From Acidobacteriota bacterium (GTDB lineage Bacteria; Acidobacteriota; UBA6911; RPQK01; JAPXNP01), in the NCBI GenBank assembly GCA_030614585.1, contig JAUWTT010000009.1, forward strand, positions 1 to 21,583: a stretch of DNA of 21,583 nt. The letters run 5' to 3'. The position numbers and the translations under genes are program-made. Numbering within the stretch: position 1 is the first letter of the stretch; every line of letters starts with the position of its first letter. This document shows positions 21,468-21,583 of this stretch, in pieces. A model generated the notes under the pieces. The model saw only the letters and a list, made by a program, of their open reading frames with translations, had not been told where the DNA came from and searched no databases.

Positions 21468-21583
21468 TCACTCTCTGGCCGATTCGGCCAAAACGCTCTC
21501 GGTAACTGTAAGAACGAGCGAGTGATCTTCCGGGAGCTTCTCCATCATCTCAAAACACCGGGCAGCAATATCTTCGTAGGAAA
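21468..21583 (-). CDS. C-terminal fragment of an unidentified gene
   Basis: A minus-strand frame entering from the right edge is open for 37 codons and ends at TGA (21470-21468). The visible tail begins SYEDIAARCFEMMEKL and ends VLAESARE. It is helical, charged and free of membrane segments. I do not recognise the family. The opening SYEDIA is mildly reminiscent of sigma-factor region 4 but the remainder does not support that. The gene converges with the DUF420 gene. Confidence 0.45.
   Translation of the reverse strand, partial: SYEDIAARCFEMMEKLPEDHSLVLTVTESVLAESARE

Overview
The window is bacterial chromosomal DNA of mid-range GC content. It carries two complete metabolic or repair modules, several single genes, and an unusual amount of short-repeat DNA between the genes. 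The gene set is a GlgE / GlgB / MalQ / GH57-DUF3536 glucan cluster, an ImuA-ImuB-DnaE2 mutasome, TrpB2, sulfatases, and an ABC-2 permease plus DUF420 pair. It would fit Acidobacteriota or a related environmental phylum (Planctomycetota, Gemmatimonadota and Verrucomicrobiota are alternatives). There is no rRNA or other marker, so this placement is inference.

Layout. 1-41 is the first 13 codons of a minus-strand gene leaving the window, with its promoter. 363-1898 (-) is a lipoprotein sulfatase. 2270-3661 (-) is a TrpB2-type tryptophan synthase beta chain. 3920-5782 (+) is a membrane-anchored alkaline-phosphatase-superfamily enzyme without the sulfatase cysteine. Next is a minus-strand alpha-glucan cluster read from right to left: glgE (13699-11720), malQ (11668-9563), glgB (9530-7572) and a shortened GH57/DUF3536 protein (7409-5898). 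Then comes the error-prone repair cassette, also minus strand: imuA (19651-18713), imuB (18756-17479) and dnaE2 (17157-14050). To its right a plus-strand pair, an ABC-2 permease and a DUF420 membrane protein (20044-21287), is followed by the 3' end of an unidentified minus-strand gene (21468-21583).

How the genes work together. GlgE extends alpha-1,4-glucan from maltose-1-phosphate, GlgB adds alpha-1,6 branches, MalQ disproportionates malto-oligosaccharides, and the GH57 protein probably also acts on alpha-glucan. ImuA, ImuB and DnaE2 form the DNA-damage-inducible translesion synthesis machinery known from many bacteria. In this window imuB and dnaE2 are separated by about 320 bp of repeats, and dnaE2 appears to start at CTG directly behind a heptamer array.

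The most unusual content is between the genes. Nearly every gap of more than 100 bp holds tandem arrays of 7-bp units, in at least seven sequence families: CGGTAAT/CGGTGAT, TACTTAC/ACTACTT, TTCGTCG/GACGAAC, CCCAGTT, GGGTCTT, ATCCGGC and CTCGAAA. Further components are CCAAG-containing degenerate repeats, a nested hairpin of about 27 bp (four copies plus one half copy), and an inverted-repeat element with 12-bp units (two copies flanking dnaE2). At least three gaps share one modular order: CGGTAAT array, CCAAG repeats, TACTTAC array, inverted ATTACCG array. In two of these the outer arrays are perfect inverted repeats of 26 and 31 bp. Arrays touch or overlap the ends of several genes. I regard this repeat mosaic as the strongest candidate for something undescribed.
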